64,000 bases of DNA from an uncultured Bacteroidales bacterium (GCA_937894795.1 CALCQV010000039.1:1-64000), one strand, 5' to 3'. Counted from the stretch's first letter, positions 8,758 through 18,366 are shown. A program made the numbers and translations. Notes: generated by a model not told the origin, from the sequence alone.

Positions 8758-9675
8758 TTAGAATTCAAGTGCTAGTCCAACACCAAAAGTCTGTTTCAAT
8801 TGTGTGCGAGGCCCGGAGTCACCATTCTTGTCGAGCAGTGTGATGTCATCATCATACAGTAGGGTAATGCCAATGAAAGTGGAGATATATTTATTGACTT
8901 TAAGTGAAAGCATGGAATCCCAGTTAACATCAATATTTTCAGGATGTTCCAGGTAATTGCTGAATAGCTGGAGTTTGCTTTTCAGCTCAACATTCTTCAT
9001 GAGTTCCTTCTGGAACAATGCAATTGCTGCAGTACCAAGCTCAAAGCGACTGTTTTTGCCTTCTTCAAGCACTACTCCGTTAGTGTCAATTACAGCGGGG
9101 TCAACACCAAAGGCACCGGCATCAGCAAGTGGTTGGTAGGTTACTAAGGTCAGCCTGCCGGTTAATGGCAGAAATGAAAGCGATAGGTAGTCGTTTGGCT
9201 TGTAATCTATTCCCACACCTAACTGGATATAACCGGGCGCCAGAAACTTGGAAACAAGCGTGGAATCATCAGGATATTTGTAACCTTCACTGAACTGGGT
9301 ATTGAAATTGAAATTAGTACTGAAGTATAAGTTCTTGGCAATGGTTAAGCCATATTTGGAGTAGAAGTCAATTTTATCTTCACTTTTCCTAAGCGCCTGT
9401 CCTTCAAGCTTCAGCAATCCATAAGCGAGATCCAGATTGTTGTCCCACATGCGATTGCCTTCCTTGTATTTGGCAAAAAGGTTGAAGAAACCATTACCGC
9501 CCGAACTGTTTTCACCTCCGGCAGCCCAATTTGAGAAGGAAACCTGTGAGAAGGATAACGTGAGCTTACTACCTTTTTTCCAGGCTGTATCACTCTTTAC
9601 TGTTGCCGGTTCTGTTTGGGCAAGTGCAACATTTGATAAAATTAGTATTAAAACGATGAGTAGTTTTTGTTTCAT
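8758..9675 (-). CDS. DUF3078 outer-membrane-type protein
   Basis: I place the start at the ATG at 9675 rather than an upstream ATG at 9738, because a clear signal peptide (MKQKLLIVLILILSNVALAQ) begins there. That also removes an overlap with the upstream gene. The 305-residue product shows the DUF3078 hallmarks: FSQVSFSNWAAGGENS, NLDLAYGLLKLEGQ, a D-K-I-D-F-Y-S-K-Y-G stretch and alternating aromatic strands ending in LALEF. These suggest a small outer-membrane beta-barrel. The biological role of DUF3078 proteins is not established. It follows a double TonB-C protein by 52 bases. Confidence 0.85.
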   Translation of the reverse strand: MKQKLLIVLILILSNVALAQTEPATVKSDTAWKKGSKLTLSFSQVSFSNWAAGGENSSGGNGFFNLFAKYKEGNRMWDNNLDLAYGLLKLEGQALRKSEDKIDFYSKYGLTIAKNLYFSTNFNFNTQFSEGYKYPDDSTLVSKFLAPGYIQLGVGIDYKPNDYLSLSFLPLTGRLTLVTYQPLADAGAFGVDPAVIDTNGVVLEEGKNSRFELGTAAIALFQKELMKNVELKSKLQLFSNYLEHPENIDVNWDSMLSLKVNKYISTFIGITLLYDDDITLLDKNGDSGPRTQLKQTFGVGLALEF

Positions 9676-9727
9676 GGTATAGCTCTTTTTAAATTGATTT
9701 CTGAAAACAACAAAAATGCTTAATGGT

Positions 9728-10531
9728 TCATCCCCCATAGCTTGATTTTACTACGGGATTAAATATTCCGTCAGGACCCTGGTCAAGACTGAAGCTGATA
9801 CTCATACTCGTACGGGTCCTTACCGCCTTGTCGTCAAATACACCGGGCATCCATTTAATAAGATATAACATCCTGATGGCCTCTTCATTGCAGCCGGCAC
9901 CCACTGAATTAACCGTCAATACATTTGAGATTTTGCCATTGGTCTCCACTATAAAACTCAACTTAACAACACCCGATACGTTTTGCCTGATGGCTGCATC
10001 GGGATACTCCAGATTGGCGGCTATGTAACCGGCCAAAGTCATTTTCTTGTCGGCAAATATGGGATAAGGGGCGGTATGCAGATTTTTGTACCAATAGACT
10101 TTGCCAGATGTATCAACAGGCTCGTATGGATTGATGATGGTTGTGTACCCACGCGCCTTACAAATCCTGTTGTACTTCTTAATATTGAAATCAATTTCAA
10201 AATGCTTGATGCTTTTGACCGGAAAACCTCTCAGAGTGGCAGGCGCCCATTCTATGAGTTTGAATATCCTTATCGTTTCGTTGAAAGCCCTTTCGTCAGG
10301 ACTTTGTACATTTCTAATGCCTGAGGTATGCCCATTTTCATCAATATCAAAGATAAAATAGACTTTACCTTCAATATTCTGATCAATCATCTCCCGGGGA
10401 TAGGTTAATTCCTGATTAATAAAATAATGCAATTGCTGATTGCCCCCAACCGGTTGAGCATCAATAAAATCCTGCCCGAACAATATATTGCTCATGATAA
10501 ACAGAACTATTGACAGGAGAGTATTCTTCAT
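9728..10531 (-). CDS. secreted protein with two TonB C-terminal-like domains
   Basis: The start at 10531 is chosen because MKNTLLSIVLFIMSNILFGQ is a good signal peptide; the longer frame to 10579 adds a non-signal-like extension. Of 267 residues, two stretches (about 30-115 and 165-250) each have the TonB_C pattern of a Y/P-rich entry, a G-x-V-x-x-x-F-x-V/I-x-x-x-G core, a later N/A-x-R-x-x-K-x-x-x-W-x-P and basic strand. Such domains contact the TonB box or plug of outer-membrane receptors. There is no obvious N-terminal anchor except the signal peptide, so it may be a periplasmic adaptor rather than a true energy transducer. Confidence 0.8.
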   Translation of the reverse strand: MKNTLLSIVLFIMSNILFGQDFIDAQPVGGNQQLHYFINQELTYPREMIDQNIEGKVYFIFDIDENGHTSGIRNVQSPDERAFNETIRIFKLIEWAPATLRGFPVKSIKHFEIDFNIKKYNRICKARGYTTIINPYEPVDTSGKVYWYKNLHTAPYPIFADKKMTLAGYIAANLEYPDAAIRQNVSGVVKLSFIVETNGKISNVLTVNSVGAGCNEEAIRMLYLIKWMPGVFDDKAVRTRTSMSISFSLDQGPDGIFNPVVKSSYGG

Positions 10532-11094
10532 GTGAGGCATATTGTGATGTAAATATAATTCTTTTTCACAAGAATGCAATGAGGAATAATTTATCAGATT
10601 TATTCATTTAAATACTGGAAAGAGTGTATTGTGAGCATATTGCATAGATGACCCCAATTACTGCGTTCTAATTCGTATTGCGATAAGCCTGTCAAGGAGT
10701 CATATATCTGCTACAGCAAGGCAATCTATAAGGTTTCCATAGCGAACCATTAAGGGTAACTCCAGTATAACTCCAGTATAACTCCAGTACAGGTCCAGTA
10801 TAACTCCAGTAAAATACTACAATAACTGGAGCTGTACTGGAGTTGTACTGGACCTGAACTGGAGTTGAAACAATTGAATACCTACTTTACCTGCTCAATT
10901 TAATTGAGATCAATGCGGTAACAGGTTATACCAATAGAAATGCAAATTTAAATAAGCTAATACTGATGTAAGGGTGCATATCACCTTGGATATGACTACA
11001 ATACATGACTTAATTGCCCGATTGAAAGTCTATTTAATTGGACTTTAATTGGTAGTAAGATTGTTTTTATAAGATGAGTGCGAGAAGTTGGGGT
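10532..11094. other. 563-bp gene-free stretch between batE and the TonB-C gene
   Basis: No credible reading frame, tRNA or T-tract terminator is visible here. The notable content is the palindromic array of 11-bp units at 10758-10868, listed separately. The 226 bases between the array and batE are AT-rich and structureless by eye, as are the 226 bases on the other side. The region must hold the batE transcript end and the promoter of the TonB-C gene. Confidence 0.6.
10758..10868. repeat. palindromic array of nine 11-bp units (five direct, four inverted)
   Basis: Five head-to-tail units of the form AACTCCAGTAT run at 10758-10768, 10769-10779, 10780-10790, 10791-10801 (variant AGGTCCAGTAT) and 10802-10812. 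After a 12-base spacer, four units of the opposite orientation (ACTGGAGTTGT type) run at 10825-10835, 10836-10846, 10847-10857 and 10858-10868. The third of these (ACTGGACCTGA) mirrors the AGG variant. Arms 10780-10810 and 10836-10866 match at 29 of 31 positions around a 25-base loop, so RNA or single-stranded DNA could form a long hairpin. The function is unknown: repeated operator, hairpin terminator or expanded repeat are all possible. Confidence 0.9.
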
Positions 11095-11850
11095 TTAAAT
11101 GGGCATTATGGTTTCTGCCTTAACCCATCCTTTGCTTCCATTGGAAATGCGTATTTCTTTCCAACCGGTAAGTTCATCAATTATCTGCACCTTTAATCCT
11201 TCGTGAACAACAAAAAGATCAACACCTGATTCTTCGGGTGAGCTTTTTACTGTTAAAGCGGGAGCAAACACAATGCCCTCATTTTTATTCTTAGCGTGTG
11301 TGTATGTATTTTGCGCCACGATTAAGACTATGCATGTGCTAAATAAAAAGGCAATACCTAGTGGTAATAATACCCGCCTTACGATGGCTGACGATGAGAG
11401 GAGGAATATTGCAATGGTAACGAAGAATAACGAAAAGAGAATTATTGAGAGCCACGCCCAGGCATCAGGTGCCAAAAGTTGTTTTAGTGAATCCCACCAA
11501 CGCTGGTAGAAAAGTTTGGGCAGCTCATCTATCTTGTCTATTATCTGGTTGTTTGATACCTTTAGGTTATAGATAATATCCTCATTGGTTGGATCTAGCT
11601 TCAAAGCCCGTTCGTAATTAAGAATTGCTGATGGTATATTATTGGCTTTAAAGTGGGCATTTCCCAGGTTATAATACAATTCAGCCGATGTTTGACCTTG
11701 TTCAATTATCTTTTCATAGATTTTGATTGCCTCTTCAAATTGTCCTTGTTGATATGCCTTGTTGCCATTGCTGATCTCTGTTTGAGGATTAGCTACTGCA
11801 AACGAAACAGCCAATAAATAGAAGAATGACAAGATAGTTGATTTCTTCAT
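11095..11850 (-). CDS. batE: BatE: TPR/SH3 protein of the Bat operon
   Basis: The 251 residues show a signal peptide (1-20), TPR repeats (about 27-100, with AELYYNLGNAHFKANN), two membrane helices (131-152 and 158-180) and a C-terminal bacterial SH3-like domain (about 192-248, with LTGWKEIRISNGSKGWV). This is the BatE layout. The gene is last in the moxR-bat transcript, 11 bases after batD. Bat proteins are envelope proteins of Bacteroidota and spirochaetes tied to aerotolerance and stress. The TPR and SH3 parts probably hold together a complex with the von Willebrand proteins BatA and BatB. Confidence 0.9.
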   Translation of the reverse strand: MKKSTILSFFYLLAVSFAVANPQTEISNGNKAYQQGQFEEAIKIYEKIIEQGQTSAELYYNLGNAHFKANNIPSAILNYERALKLDPTNEDIIYNLKVSNNQIIDKIDELPKLFYQRWWDSLKQLLAPDAWAWLSIILFSLFFVTIAIFLLSSSAIVRRVLLPLGIAFLFSTCIVLIVAQNTYTHAKNKNEGIVFAPALTVKSSPEESGVDLFVVHEGLKVQIIDELTGWKEIRISNGSKGWVKAETIMPI

Positions 11851-11861
11851 AATGGTTTCTC

Positions 11862-13703
11862 CTATTTTAACTCTTGTTCTGTTTGGGTAATGACTGCCAT
11901 TGCTTCAGAATATAAATTGCCCATTACTTCTGATTTATCTCCGGGGGCAAATCTCACGAACTCACAATTGTTCAGGGCGTTTACAAATTTGGTTATCAGT
12001 TCTTCCCTGACCCCTTTACGTGTGAGGGCTTCAGATACAGAATCAATGGACAGCACCGATCTTGGAATGTTAAACTTGTCGCTGATATAACCCCACAATG
12101 CATTGGATATCTCATTGCAGAAGGCAGCCTGGTTATTGTTCTTTAGAAAATGCTCGGCTGCTTTTAATCGTTTGCGTGCAATCCTTGTGGCTCTCCGGTT
12201 ACGCATCAACGCTACATTTCCACGTTTTCGGAGTTCCTTTTGCCAGATCAGCAGGAATAAGATGAACAATACCAATGGAGCGGCCAGCAACAACCAGAAT
12301 AGGGGAGTGCCAAATAAGAACTTATTGACAGGTTGTAATTTTACAATACCTGAATTAATATACCTTATATCAGTGCCTATATATTGAAAATCTTCCTTGT
12401 CAACACTTGTGTTGGCATTAGTCAGGTTTCCGCTTCCTTTTTCAACGGTTACCCTGAATTCGGGGGTGGAAAGCGTACGGTAACTGCCTGAATTGATATC
12501 GAAATAGACAAAAGGCACTGATTTTATGGTGTAATTGCCATGGTTGCGGGGTACAATGAGGAATTCAAAAGTACGTTTACCGGTAATGCCCCCACTTCCG
12601 GCTTTAATATCATCAACTATGCGCGGATCATAGACTTCAAAGTCAGGTGGAAAGACAAAACCCGGCTTTTCAATCATCTTGAGATTCCCTGCACCTGATA
12701 CGGAAAATCGTAGTGTGAGGGCATCATTGGCTTTGAGTTTGTTCTTATCAACGGAAGCATTGATGGTATACTTGCCTACTGCACCGTCGAAGCCTTTATT
12801 TCCACTAACAGGTGGCAGTGGTTTGACATTAACGGTTATTGCATTCGATGCAAGGGCCTTTTCAATATTCTGATAGTTGCTTCCGAAGAAACTGTCGTTA
12901 AAGAAATCATCAAATGGATCATTTGAGCGCTTTCTTTTTCGTTCAATCTGAGCGGTGACTTCAACTTCTAGCGGTTCAATGGTCAATTTACCTGATTTTT
13001 GGGCAAACAGGGCATCTTTCTTGATTTCGGCTACCGCATATTCCAAACCATTAATAGTCTCTCTATATTGCTTATAATTGGTATTGTTCTCCAATAAGTT
13101 CTCCTTCCAGAATCCTGTCATTGAAGGGAGCTTTGTAAACCGGGGAGTTGAGATGGAAACTCTGGTGTATAATTTATAGGTTATTATAATTTGCTCCCCC
13201 TGGTAAGGATTACTTTTGTTGACGGAGGCTTTTATAAACAGATTATTAGCGCTGATGTCGCCCCCCGATGAAGTGCCTTGCTGATCAGGTTGAACTTGTT
13301 TCTGTCCTTTAACCACTTTGATAGTTACCGGGTTCGATTCATAAACCTTTCCATCAACAGTTACGCTTGCCTTTCCAATAGTAAAAGAGCCTTCTTTAAT
13401 TGCCTGTAAAATATAGGTATAAGAATACTCAACTGAGCGTGTAACCTTGTTGTTGATGATCTGCATACTTGAGCTGGAGCTTGGATTGGGCCCGGAGAGT
13501 ACAGAAAAATCCTTTATTGCAGGTGCTTTGAAACCAGTGGCCTGATCATTGACACTGAATATAAGCCTGAATTGGTCTCCTACAGCCACCTGTTCAAGTG
13601 CAGTTGCCGTAAACTCAACCTGCTGACTATACGCTGTAGTGATAGTAAGAATGAGTAAAGCTATTGGAATTACAATTTTACTATTCACAAATTTCATACT
13701 CAT
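11862..13703 (-). CDS. batD: BatD: large periplasmic membrane-anchored protein
   Basis: The 613-residue protein has a signal peptide (about 1-26) and a long beta-rich periplasmic region with repeated immunoglobulin-like strands. A membrane helix follows at about 465-490 (PLFWLLLAAPLVLFILFLLIW), and the cytoplasmic tail is basic and helical. The opening V-E-F-T-A-T-A-L-E-Q-V-A-V-G-D-Q-F and the later YTYILQAIKEGSFTIG are typical of BatD. It lies 36 bases after batC and 11 before batE. By family knowledge it is a structural partner of BatA/BatB in the inner membrane; no enzyme activity is expected. Confidence 0.92.
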   Translation of the reverse strand: MSMKFVNSKIVIPIALLILTITTAYSQQVEFTATALEQVAVGDQFRLIFSVNDQATGFKAPAIKDFSVLSGPNPSSSSSMQIINNKVTRSVEYSYTYILQAIKEGSFTIGKASVTVDGKVYESNPVTIKVVKGQKQVQPDQQGTSSGGDISANNLFIKASVNKSNPYQGEQIIITYKLYTRVSISTPRFTKLPSMTGFWKENLLENNTNYKQYRETINGLEYAVAEIKKDALFAQKSGKLTIEPLEVEVTAQIERKRKRSNDPFDDFFNDSFFGSNYQNIEKALASNAITVNVKPLPPVSGNKGFDGAVGKYTINASVDKNKLKANDALTLRFSVSGAGNLKMIEKPGFVFPPDFEVYDPRIVDDIKAGSGGITGKRTFEFLIVPRNHGNYTIKSVPFVYFDINSGSYRTLSTPEFRVTVEKGSGNLTNANTSVDKEDFQYIGTDIRYINSGIVKLQPVNKFLFGTPLFWLLLAAPLVLFILFLLIWQKELRKRGNVALMRNRRATRIARKRLKAAEHFLKNNNQAAFCNEISNALWGYISDKFNIPRSVLSIDSVSEALTRKGVREELITKFVNALNNCEFVRFAPGDKSEVMGNLYSEAMAVITQTEQELK

Positions 13704-13739
13704 AAGTGGTCAGTTAGTTTATGCAAAATAACAATATTA

Positions 13740-14423
13740 TTACCAGTCTTTATCAACCTGAACAGGCACTTGCTTAACTTTTTGCTTATTGACTTTATCC
13801 ATAGTGCGCTGTTCGTCATTATTCAGAGCCTGCAACATTCTCTCGGCATCTTTCTTTGAGAGTTGACCTTTTTGTTGCTTGTCCTGATTATCAGATTGTT
13901 GCTGCCCATTTTCAGGCTGCGACTTCTGCTCCTGCTTATCCTTATTGTCTTTATTGTCGTTTTTGCCCTGGCCTTGCTGATTTTGCTGTTGCTGTTTTAA
14001 CTTATTAAGGGCATAGCTGAGATTATACCGGGTGTCGTTGTCATCAGGATTCATTCTTAATGCTTGTTTGTAAGCATTGATGGCATCCTGATAGTTTTCA
14101 CTCTTTAGTTTGGAATTGCCCAGGTTATGGTAAGCAGCTGCCAATTGCATCTTATCAGCCGGTTTAATCCCGGCAATAGAACTCTCATAGGTCTTGGCAG
14201 CATCCTCATAGCTTTCCTGTTTGTACAGTGAATTCCCAAGATTATAGGCTCCCTTAACTGATTGAGGCTTTTTATCCAATGCTTTTCTATAGCTGATTTC
14301 GGCATCCTTGTATTTGCCATCTTCATAAAGATGATTGCCTTTACGGATAACCTTGTTCTCCGTTTGGGCAAACACCTGCGAACAAGTGGCGATGGCGATC
14401 AATATGATTAATAACCGTTTCAT
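13740..14423 (-). CDS. batC: BatC: secreted TPR protein with a Gln/Lys-rich tail
   Basis: A signal peptide (1-19) is followed by four or so TPR motifs (about 24-150), including a GAYNLGNSLYKQ repeat and AYHNLGNSKLK. The tail from about 150 to 215 is low-complexity, rich in Gln, Lys, Asn and Asp. Its ATG overlaps the batB stop by 4 bases (ATGA), so translation is probably coupled. In the Bat model it is a periplasmic scaffold. The tail has no recognisable domain. Confidence 0.9.
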   Translation of the reverse strand: MKRLLIILIAIATCSQVFAQTENKVIRKGNHLYEDGKYKDAEISYRKALDKKPQSVKGAYNLGNSLYKQESYEDAAKTYESSIAGIKPADKMQLAAAYHNLGNSKLKSENYQDAINAYKQALRMNPDDNDTRYNLSYALNKLKQQQQNQQGQGKNDNKDNKDKQEQKSQPENGQQQSDNQDKQQKGQLSKKDAERMLQALNNDEQRTMDKVNKQKVKQVPVQVDKDW

Positions 14424-15466
14424 TTGTTTTTTACTGAGTTTGGATTCAGAAATGACAGTTTCTGAGCTAAACGGCTCTTTCGTTCATTAATTATGAAGTT
14501 CAGGAAAATAAATAACATCGCAATTGCAATGAAGTACTGAAACCGGTCTTCATAATCAGAATAGCTCTTTACATCGTAAGTATTGGTTTCCAGACGTTTA
14601 ATTTCATCAAATATTCTGGAAAGGCCCACCTGTGAGTTGTTGGCTCTCACATAAATACCCTTACCTGCATCGGCAATCTGCTGAAGCATTGTTTCATCGA
14701 GCCGGGTGATGATTGTTGAGCCCGTTTTATCTTTCTTGAAACCTGTTATAGTTCCATTATTGTAAACAGGAATAGGAGCTCCTTCAGCCAGGCCTAATCC
14801 GATAGTGAATACCCTGATTCCATTTTCAGCACATTCGGCCACTTTTTGCAATGCTTCCTCATCATGGGTTTCCCCATCAGTTATAATGATAATGGCTTTG
14901 CCTGATTTCTCTTCTCTGAAACTTGAAGATGCCATTTCAATTGCCTTGCTGATAGAGGTACCCTGTACAGGAACCAGGTCAGTTGATACCGTTGATATCA
15001 TCAGCTTGGCAGCTGCATAATCAGTGGTTATGGGAAGCTGGGTATAAGCTTTGCCGGCAAATACAACCAGTCCTATCCGGTCGTTCTCCAGATCGTCAAT
15101 CAGCCTGTTGATGGATTGTTTGGCTCTTTCAAGCCTGCTGGGTTTAATATCCTGGGCCAGCATGCTGTTCGAAACATCTAATGCAATTACGATATCAATA
15201 CCCTTACGCTGCACTTTTTCCAGTTGTGAACCCAATTGAGGATTTGCCAATGCAATAAACAATGAAGCAAGGGCCAATAAACTTAAAATAAACTTGAAAT
15301 GGCCTCTCCAGGCTGATCTGTGGGGCATCATTAGTCGTATCACCTCACTGTCGCCTAATTGTTTGGCAACTCTTCTCTTCCAACGATAGTAAAAGAAATA
15401 GACCACTACCAGAACGGGCAGCAACCATAATAAGTTTAAGAAAACCGGATGTTCAAATCTAAACAT
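14420..15466 (-). CDS. batB: BatB: membrane-anchored von Willebrand A protein
   Basis: The 348-residue protein has N-terminal membrane helices (about 10-27 and 58-75), a von Willebrand A domain with MIDAS motif D97-x-S99-x-S101 (ALDVSNSML) and TDGE around residue 198, and a C-terminal helix (about 312-330). The intact MIDAS predicts metal-dependent binding to a protein partner. It lies 36 bases after batA, and the two are paralogues. It is listed as batB by position and similarity. Confidence 0.93.
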   Translation of the reverse strand: MFRFEHPVFLNLLWLLPVLVVVYFFYYRWKRRVAKQLGDSEVIRLMMPHRSAWRGHFKFILSLLALASLFIALANPQLGSQLEKVQRKGIDIVIALDVSNSMLAQDIKPSRLERAKQSINRLIDDLENDRIGLVVFAGKAYTQLPITTDYAAAKLMISTVSTDLVPVQGTSISKAIEMASSSFREEKSGKAIIIITDGETHDEEALQKVAECAENGIRVFTIGLGLAEGAPIPVYNNGTITGFKKDKTGSTIITRLDETMLQQIADAGKGIYVRANNSQVGLSRIFDEIKRLETNTYDVKSYSDYEDRFQYFIAIAMLFIFLNFIINERKSRLAQKLSFLNPNSVKNK

Positions 15467-15502
15467 TTTATATCTTTTTCTATCTTGTTGAAGTGTTGAA
15501 AA

Positions 15503-16498
15503 TTAAGGATATCTACGTAAAACTGTGGTAGATAATAATATGTCAAGCAAGAGAAGCAAGAGAGCTCCAAGAGCAAAGGGAGGGAATTCTTCCTTCTTTT
15601 TCCTGAATTCAGTTACATCTATTTTCGACTTTTCAAGCTGGTCAATCTCCTTATATATTTCCTCCAATTTACTCTTGTTGGTAGCCCTGAAATACTTGCC
15701 GCCTGTCATGTCAGCAATTTGCCCCAGCAGTTTCTCATCAATTCGAACTTCAACCTGTTGATACTGAAGTCCAAATGGAGTGTCAAAAGGGTAGGGTGCG
15801 GTACCAATGGTACCTATACCGATAGTATATACCCTCAGATTATAGACTTTGGCAATTTCAGCGGCCGACAATGGGTCAATAAAGCCGCGGTTGTTTTCTC
15901 CATCGGTAAGCAGAATGATCACTTTACTGATGGCCTGGCTCTCTTTGAGACGGTTAACTGCAGTACCCAGACCATCACCAATGGCGGTGCCATCTTCAAT
16001 CATGCCGCTCTTTACTTCGTCAATCAGGTTTAATAATACACCATGATCGGTGGTTAGCGGACATTGAGTAAAGCTTTCGCCACTAAACACAACCAGTCCA
16101 ATACGATCATTACCCCTTTCCTTGATAAATTCCTTGGCAACATCTTTGGCTGCTTCCAAACGATTGGGCCTGAAATCTTCGGCAAGCATGCTCGTTGATA
16201 TATCCATTGCCATCACTATGTCAATGCCTTCAATACTTACATCCTGTCGTGATGAGGTGGACTGTGGGCGGGCAAGAGCAGTTACCAGCAGAGCCCAGAC
16301 GAAGGCGCGCATCAGCCAGGTGAAATACAATAAGTATTCTTTCCACCGGTTTTTCCGGCCCGGGAAGATAGATAAATCAGATATCTGGAAAGTGGGATAA
16401 CTTTTTGAACCTTTATACCAATACCAGACTAATGCTACCGGGATGAGCAGCAGCAGATAGAATGCTTCAGGATTGGCAAATTTTATATGTTCAAACAT
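15503..16498 (-). CDS. batA: BatA: membrane-anchored von Willebrand A protein
   Basis: The 331 residues begin with two membrane helices (about 10-28 and 55-77) and the R-P-Q segment that precedes the A domain. The MIDAS is D99-x-S101-x-S103 (AMDISTSML), with T-D-G-E further on, and a last helix ends the protein (about 308-328). Together with BatB it should form the metal-binding adhesive core of the Bat complex on the periplasmic side. The gene follows the DUF4381-like gene by 8 bases, within the same transcript. Confidence 0.93.
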   Translation of the reverse strand: MFEHIKFANPEAFYLLLLIPVALVWYWYKGSKSYPTFQISDLSIFPGRKNRWKEYLLYFTWLMRAFVWALLVTALARPQSTSSRQDVSIEGIDIVMAMDISTSMLAEDFRPNRLEAAKDVAKEFIKERGNDRIGLVVFSGESFTQCPLTTDHGVLLNLIDEVKSGMIEDGTAIGDGLGTAVNRLKESQAISKVIILLTDGENNRGFIDPLSAAEIAKVYNLRVYTIGIGTIGTAPYPFDTPFGLQYQQVEVRIDEKLLGQIADMTGGKYFRATNKSKLEEIYKEIDQLEKSKIDVTEFRKKKEEFPPFALGALLLLLLDILLSTTVLRRYP

Positions 16499-16506
16499 GT
16501 CTTAAT

Positions 16507-17484
16507 TTATTGCTTAACACTTTGATTATCTGATCCTATAACCTTTAATTTTATGAGGTTAACTATCTCGGTACCGTATATTATACTCTGTTCATTTTCA
16601 TAATTGCCGGGTTGTGCTTTTGCAAATTTGGCCATATCAGAGAGGAAAAGTACATTACGCAAGGGAGTCATTACCTTGTCGTCATTTACATGAGGAGCAA
16701 TTGCTTCCTGGATTTCCGTTGATGTCATTTCAGAAGCATTGACATTATAGGTTAACTCAAAATACTCCCTTAATATGTCGGTAAGTTGAGTGTAATACTC
16801 CTTGACATTGCCTTTTTCCCACAGTTGTTCTGATTTGAGCTTGTCAAGTTTCTTTAAAGCAATCTCCCAGGCGGGAACTTTCACTTTGGGAACCGGTTGC
16901 ATTGCAGGTTCAGTTTTTCTTCTCTTCATGAAGTAGAGAATAGCATAAGTAATCAAACCTATAGCTAATGCCAGGGCAATCCATGGCAATATTTCCTTGA
17001 AAGTGATGGGTGCCTTATAAATTGGTTTGATATCTCTGATATCTGCCTTTGGATCAATTTTGAGTTTATAAACCTGTAATAGAAGTGGCTCTGTTGCTGC
17101 TATGGCGGGAGAAGTACCCTGTTTACTTATTTCAAATTTGAAGGGTGGGAGCACAATGAAGCCGGTATCAAAAGAGGTGATGCCCACAATCTGACGAAGT
17201 ATTTTTTTATTTGTAGCTTCAATGGTGACTGTGTCGATATCAGACTTTGATAAAATTTCAATTGATTTGGTGATGGTGTCCCTGAGTTGAGGCCATTTTA
17301 CCTGTTCAGACTGATTAAAAGGTAAATCAATGGTCAGATTTATTTTACTGCCTATTGGGAATTTAACTGAATCGGCTACAACGGTTTGACCAACAGAGGC
17401 TAGGCTCGTCAAAAGGAGCAACACCGTGAGGAGAGCGCCGGTTTTTGATAGTTGAATCAGTTTGCTGTAGAATTCCATAGTCAT
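16507..17484 (-). CDS. DUF4381-like membrane protein of the moxR-bat operon
   Basis: The 325-residue protein has a signal peptide (about 10-32), a beta-rich periplasmic part, one membrane helix (about 165-186) and a cytoplasmic helical tail. The tail contains the K-L-D-x-L-K ... Y-Y-x-x-L-T-D-I-L-R-E-Y-F pattern of DUF4381 and BatD-like tails. It sits 6 bases after the DUF58 gene and 8 before batA, the usual place of this uncharacterised component. It probably couples the periplasmic Bat assembly to the cytoplasmic MoxR/DUF58 pair; that is inference. Confidence 0.8.
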   Translation of the reverse strand: MTMEFYSKLIQLSKTGALLTVLLLLTSLASVGQTVVADSVKFPIGSKINLTIDLPFNQSEQVKWPQLRDTITKSIEILSKSDIDTVTIEATNKKILRQIVGITSFDTGFIVLPPFKFEISKQGTSPAIAATEPLLLQVYKLKIDPKADIRDIKPIYKAPITFKEILPWIALALAIGLITYAILYFMKRRKTEPAMQPVPKVKVPAWEIALKKLDKLKSEQLWEKGNVKEYYTQLTDILREYFELTYNVNASEMTSTEIQEAIAPHVNDDKVMTPLRNVLFLSDMAKFAKAQPGNYENEQSIIYGTEIVNLIKLKVIGSDNQSVKQ

Positions 17485-17490
17485 ATACTT

Positions 17491-18366
17491 TTACCTTCGG
17501 GCTTCTCGTCTTTTGAACAGATTTAACAGGGGTTTTACATAGTCCTGGTCAGTAAATACCCTGGCAAAATCGACGCCGCTTTTCTTAAAGATGTTTTCCA
17601 GGTTGGCAAAGCGGGCCATAGCATTCCTGTTGAATTCACTTCTTATGGTTTTGTTGGAAGTGTCAATCCATATACTTTTATTCAGTTCTTTGCTATATGC
17701 CTGAATCAGTCCGGCATCGGGCAGTTTAACCTCGCTCGAATCAATGACCTGTAATGCCACCAGGTCGTGCTTGCGGCCCGCGATTTTTATGGCATCTTCA
17801 AACCCCGAGTCAATAAAATCAGACAGAATGAAAGCCGTGCATCTCTTTTTGATGGCATTGGTTAAGAAGCGCAATGCTTCGGCAATATTGGTTTTCTGGC
17901 TTACAGGCCTGAAATCAATCAACTCTCTGATGATTCTGAGGATATGTTTTAATCCTTTTTGAGGAGGAATAAATTTTTCAATCTGGTCACTGAAAAAGAT
18001 TACTCCTACCTTATCGTTATTATGAATGGCCGAGAATGCAAGAAGGGCTGATATCTCAGTCATTTGGTCTTCCTTCAATTGTTTTCGGGTACCGTATTCG
18101 TTTGAACCGCTGACATCAACAAGAAGCATAACCGTCAACTCACGTTCTTCATCAAACACTTTGATATATGGGTGATTGAAGCGGGCGGTGACATTCCAGT
18201 CGATGTTCCTGATATCATCGCCATACTGATACTCCCTAACCTCGCTGAAAGCCATTCCACGCCCCTTGAAAGCACTATGATATTCACCCGAGAATATCTG
18301 GTTGGATAACCCCCGGGATTTTATCTCAATTTTGCGTACTTTCTTTAAAATGTCGGTTGAATCCAT
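17491..18366 (-). CDS. DUF58 protein, MoxR partner
   Basis: The 291-residue protein carries the DUF58 signature from about residue 33 to 75 (F-K-G-R-G-M-A-F-S-E-V-R-E-Y, YGDDIRNIDWN and then R-F-N-x-P-Y-I-K). A von Willebrand-like strand with D84-x-S86-x-S88 (VDVSGS) follows. DUF58 proteins are presumed cytoplasmic adaptors that MoxR AAA+ ATPases act on. It lies 67 bases after moxR and 6 before the DUF4381-like gene, consistent with one operon. Confidence 0.92.
   Translation of the reverse strand: MDSTDILKKVRKIEIKSRGLSNQIFSGEYHSAFKGRGMAFSEVREYQYGDDIRNIDWNVTARFNHPYIKVFDEERELTVMLLVDVSGSNEYGTRKQLKEDQMTEISALLAFSAIHNNDKVGVIFFSDQIEKFIPPQKGLKHILRIIRELIDFRPVSQKTNIAEALRFLTNAIKKRCTAFILSDFIDSGFEDAIKIAGRKHDLVALQVIDSSEVKLPDAGLIQAYSKELNKSIWIDTSNKTIRSEFNRNAMARFANLENIFKKSGVDFARVFTDQDYVKPLLNLFKRREARR

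Noticed and set aside
9676..9738. Upstream extension of the DUF3078 gene overlapping its neighbour
   Set aside because: The signal peptide starts at 9675; the extra 21 residues are not signal-like.
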